From Isoetes taiwanensis (lineage: Eukaryota; Streptophyta; Lycopodiopsida; Isoetales; Isoetaceae): 64,000 nt of DNA. The notes beneath the pieces are model-generated. The model was given only the letters and a program-made list of their open reading frames with translations. It did no database searches and was not told the origin of the DNA. Shown piece by piece: positions 60,581-64,000 of this stretch; the stretch's first letter is position 1, and each line of letters begins with the position of its first letter. Made by a program: the position numbers and the translations under genes. The stretch spans positions 17,607,310-17,671,309 of the forward strand of contig JAJEKV010000004.1 in the NCBI GenBank assembly GCA_021234155.1, written 5' to 3'.

Positions 60581-60887
60581 GGCAAAAAAATGCTTTGATT
60601 TATCTATGATCTGCTACTGCTTTTTCCAGTTCTAAAGCTGTTATATCGATTCTGGACTTATATGCCATTCTCAACTTCCTTTTTATGGTGGAGGTAAGGA
60701 CCATCTGTGTATGTGAGGTTCTATCTTTACAGTTGTGGATATTGGTAAACTAGCTCTGCTTATTCTGCATATAGAAGTGGAATTTGGTTACCTTATTTAG
60801 TATATAATTTTGTTGGTTAAGTGGACTTTTCTCTTATTTTTTTCACTTATTCATTACCAGGTTGGAAGAATGAGTGCTACTAAACGT

Positions 60888-60989
60888 ATGCAAGGTCCAG
60901 ATGATATGAAGTCACTGGCAGAACTAAGTTTCCAACTAGGCATATGCAAGGTCCAGACGATATGAGAGCATTGGCAGAACTAAGCTTCC
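60888..60989. repeat. Tandem duplication of 46 bp with a 10-bp spacer
   Basis: ATGCAAGGTCCAGATGATAT at 60888 and ATGCAAGGTCCAGACGATAT at 60944 each run on through GGCAGAACTAAG to TTCC. An acceptor-like CATTACCAG at 60852-60860 precedes the first copy, which sits in an open frame MSATKRMQGPDDMKSLAELS; this could be an exon of an unrecognised gene. Confidence 0.8.
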
Positions 60990-61994
60990 GGGTGCCTTTT
61001 CTGTATCCCTTAGCATAATTGGTCTATTTGTTCCTTAGAAGAATGTACGGATCATTATGTCAATTCCGGGAGTGGTTTGATTCTGATGGTATCGGGCATC
61101 CTATCTACGTCAGAATCTGGCATAGCCTGAGCTTCTGAGCCAGGAGAAGTCTGGAAGAGGAGGATGCTCCATTCAATTTTTCTATTGTTGCTATTTGCTA
61201 CAGACCTCTTAGGGCTCAAATCTATATCAGATGTGCTCAACTTTGTAATCAATGAAATTTACATTTTTCTCTCCACTTTCCTCTTTGACAACGGGGCTTC
61301 TGGTGCAGGAGATTCTTAGAATAGATGATGTTTTTTCCATTTGTCATAGCATTGTGCAAATAACTTATTTTTTGCCCTACTCAGTGCTCCAATTAAGATA
61401 GAAATGGCAAATCGATCACTGCAAATGGATCCTTGCTTATTATTGGTCGTTGTCAGGTATTTGGTTCCAGTATTTGCATTATAAGGATCATCCAACTATT
61501 TTTGTTGTAAGGTGCATGTAGAAATTATGTTTGTATGTTTTGTAGGTTATGTTGCATCAATGCTGAACAAGATAAAGCAAAATAAGAAAGAAAAATGGAA
61601 GGCTAGCTTATTCATTTCTATAGTCATCTACGCTCTGTTCTCAAAATTTTACGGGATCTCCAGGGACCAGCCATTGCAGAACATGGTGGCAAGCAAACAG
61701 AGAGACACAAGGACATTGGTGCCTCAAGAAAGGAGGTAGACATTACTGTAATGTTCATTCATGTCACATATGCACAATGCAATTTTTGTGTTTATGGAGC
61801 ACGTAAGTATTTTTTTTTCTATTAGCATATGCTGCTGGCTGTATAGATTGCAAAGATTCATCCTTTGTTATTTTGTTGTACATCCTTGCTAGAGTTGTCT
61901 AATATGGCAGTTTAGTATGTGCATGTGAAATGGATCTACGTGCTTGATCAATAATTCTTGCCACCAATGTTACACTTTATCTGGAGAGCCTTCT

Positions 61995-62051
61995 TTGGAT
62001 GCTGCCTAGTGGCGTGACGTTAAAACTACTATCTATCTATCTATCTATCTT
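61995..62051 (+). repeat. 5'-truncated SINE end with (CTAT)n tail
   Basis: GCTGCCTAGTGGCGTGACGT followed by TAAAAC and CTAT repeats. It matches the SINE end at 58613-58637 with one substitution but has a different tail unit. Confidence 0.75.
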
Positions 62052-62239
62052 TGATTTGTTGAAAATTCTGGACCAAAAAACACCTCTAGGTGTTTGTTGA
62101 AAGAAGCGTCAGCCGACCATTTTACATATTTTCATCTGGTACTTTTGCTATATAGGAACATTAAGATTTGGAGCAAGCAATTATTGTTTCAGATTTGTCT
62201 CCAAATAATCTGGTATTTGTTTGCAGATTTGCAGACTTT

Positions 62240-62670
62240 TTGAAGCAAGCAACTATTGCATTTGAAAACGTCATAGCAAGCAAGTCTTCCAAGCAATGCC
62301 ATGCCATCTTTGTTGTCTTTCATCCTCCAAGCAATGCTATGCCATCTTTGTTGTCTTTCATCTCAACAGCAATGTCACACAAGCAACTGTTGCATTTGGA
62401 GACATGTCATACCAAGCAAGTTTTGCAAGCAACCCCATGCCATCTTTGTTTTCGTTCATCTCTTTCGCAACATCAGGCAAGCAACTCTTGCATTTCAAGA
62501 CATGTCATACCAAGCAAAGTGTTGCAATCAACGCCATGCCATCTCTATTGTCTTACATTGAAGGTACACAACAGATCTAGGACATGTCTTTACATAGAAT
62601 GCATTCAATGTCCAAACGTATCTAAGCCACGTCTTTACATGGAATGCCCTCAATGTCCAAACAGATCTAT
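62240..62670. repeat. Imperfect tandem repeats built on GCCATGCCATCTTTGTTGTC
   Basis: GCCATCTTTGTTGTCTTTCA recurs at about 62302 and 62341, with weaker copies near 62438 and 62537. GACATGTCATACCAAGCAA occurs at about 62400 and 62500. Then CACGTCTTTACAT/CATGTCTTTACAT plus CAATGTCCAAAC repeats follow (62582-62670). Three overlapping open frames here are repeat products. Confidence 0.75.
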
Positions 62671-63222
62671 CTTTTTTAATAATGCACTCTATGCTTGACT
62701 TTTGCTTTATGTAATCAAGAGTCCCCTTTAGCAAGAGAAATCACTGAATAATATTGCAACATAGCATGCATAAAGTTTATAATATATCCAATAATGCTTA
62801 TCTCTAGATGGTTTTTCATTTAATATCGGATGTACCTTTGAATATCAACGTTTTAATATGATGTTGTTTTAAGGCTAGGGTCGACGTCGACAAAATATAT
62901 GTAAAACATTAGAATATTTGTTTCATGCTGGGAATTCTTAAATGCATGTTTTATAATATTTGTTATGATGTTACTCTAGATCAAGCAACCACCATCAAGA
63001 ATATTACATCTGCTATGATAAAAGTATATCTTTTAAGAAATAAGACAACCACCATCGAGAATATTTGTTGACTCATTACCTCTTGCCTTGAACATTTTCC
63101 TAGAATGTACATTTTGCAGGCCTTGACAATTTAGGTTTATCCTTCTGGAGCCAAGGGCTATATTTTCCTACTCAAAAGAAAGCAATTCAAACAGTCATGT
63201 CCTCTCCCTACCATCTCCGGGT

Positions 63223-63420
63223 ATGGCTTCATCAACTAATCCATCAGAACACGATATTGGAGATTGCAGCAAGTCCATTGATAGTTTATCCAACCGTTTA
63301 GAGACCGATGGTGAGAATCTGCATGTTGAGCATCCATCAAACTACAAGAAGAACCTGAAAAGAAGGAAAGTAGCAACAGAGTCCACAGATAAAGACTTCT
63401 TTATCTATGGATCCAACTAA
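63223..63420 (+). CDS. Short ORF, possible first exon of an unknown gene
   Basis: 65 codons starting MASSTNPSEHDIGDCSKS in a good initiation context after a pyrimidine-rich leader, with a basic cluster NLKRRKV that looks like a nuclear signal. The frame ends TAATAG followed by GTGAGCAG, a possible donor. No family recognised. Confidence 0.3.
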   Translation: MASSTNPSEHDIGDCSKSIDSLSNRLETDGENLHVEHPSNYKKNLKRRKVATESTDKDFFIYGSN

Positions 63421-63848
63421 TAGGTGAGCAGAACTGTTCGTGTTTTGAATAATTATGTTTCATTATACAATGCCATTAAGTTTGGATTTTCTCTTCCTTA
63501 TACAGGTCTGTTTGCCCAAGGGAAATAACCCCATTTAGAGGTGATGATGGAAGTATGCTGTTGTGCAATTGTACCGTGATACGATTGGGTCCCTTATCAC
63601 CCTGATTGTTTTTTATGTTCCATTCAAGCTGACTGTCAATCATTCCTGCATTGATCTTCAATTGAAATTGGGTTGCGGGCTGAGCACCATAAGCACCAAC
63701 ATCATGTGTGCTGAATCTTTGGTAGACCCAACCATCATGTTACTTCATAGTCTAGAATTCAAATTATGTTACGAGACAAGGTGCCTCAAATTAAACAGTT
63801 CAATTGAGAAGGGTCCAAGTCTAGATACACATAGTTCTTATATCTACA

Positions 63849-63988
63849 ATTGGTTTTTCCCTTGAAAACCTTTCGAGGCAGGGGTTTTTTAATCATAGTA
63901 GTAATGATTGTACTAGCCCATTGTATGGGTCCCATGACCTATTGGTCTCCGTGGACGTTAAAAAACTATTCTATTCTATTCTATTCTT
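63849..63988 (+). repeat. SINE-like repeat with (CTATT)n tail
   Basis: Partner of 3906-4062. It has CGAGGCAGGGGTTTTTTAAT, TATGGGTCCCATGACC and TTGGTCTCCGTGGACGTTAA, then CTATT repeats to about 63987. The CGTGGACGTTAAAA junction is close to those at 57910 and 58630. Confidence 0.6.
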
Positions 63989-64000
63989 TGCAATGGAATA

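Noticed and set aside
62168-62698. 176-codon open frame and two overlapping frames
   Set aside because: All three are products of imperfect tandem repeats open in several frames at once.

Overview
The window is nuclear DNA of a land plant with a repeat-rich genome. The plant signals are an Exo70 exocyst subunit, a two-exon type II metacaspase, plant-style PPR (pentatricopeptide) fragments, an Hsp70 fragment, a small cupin protein, Mutator-like (MULE) and hAT DNA transposons, and a plant mitochondrial-type tRNA-Glu. The mix of short-intron genes, decayed DNA transposons and an HUH-endonuclease element suggests a fern, lycophyte or bryophyte more than a flowering plant. That last point is inference; the species cannot be read from the window.

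Layout. 0-4 kb: decayed hAT-type transposase (minus) with a mitochondrial-type tRNA-Glu inside it, then a SINE-like repeat. 6.3-8.4 kb: Exo70-like gene with many frame breaks. 10.8-12.6 kb: type II metacaspase, nearly complete, with one frameshift and one in-frame stop. 13.9-24 kb: GC-richer repeat DNA full of AATTGGGC-type motifs, with scraps of unidentified coding sequence. 25.05-35.65 kb: a roughly 10.6-kb Mutator-like element with inverted ends of about 0.7 kb, a Ulp1-type (C48) protease remnant on the plus strand, a MULE transposase remnant on the minus strand, and in its middle two arrays of palindromic GGTGATCC/GGATCACC repeats flanking a small intron-containing gene remnant. 37.7-42.7 kb: fragments of a PPR gene, a DUF7869-like transposon protein, an unidentified Cys-rich protein and Hsp70.

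43.5-45.6 kb holds the most interesting item: an intact HUH-endonuclease Rep gene (HLH and YxxK motifs, no helicase) followed by a second small ORF, a long perfect-looking hairpin and a truncated tRNA-like fold. It looks like a Replitron-type transposon. 45.9-48.4 kb carries a larger decayed DUF7869-like transposon protein.

49.9-51.2 kb has a clean eight-exon gene (238 aa, minus strand) of unknown function, which I assembled from splice sites. 51.4-54.5 kb has two LTR-like direct repeats flanking a frame-broken cupin gene. 55.5-60.1 kb has another hAT remnant, SINEs with simple-sequence tails and a PPR remnant. 60-64 kb is mostly tandem duplications and SINE pieces.

The apparent host genes (Exo70, metacaspase, cupin, the eight-exon gene) have no visible pathway in common. 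Exo70, metacaspase and cupin carry frame breaks while the HUH Rep ORF and the eight-exon gene are clean, so those breaks may be real decay or residual assembly indels.
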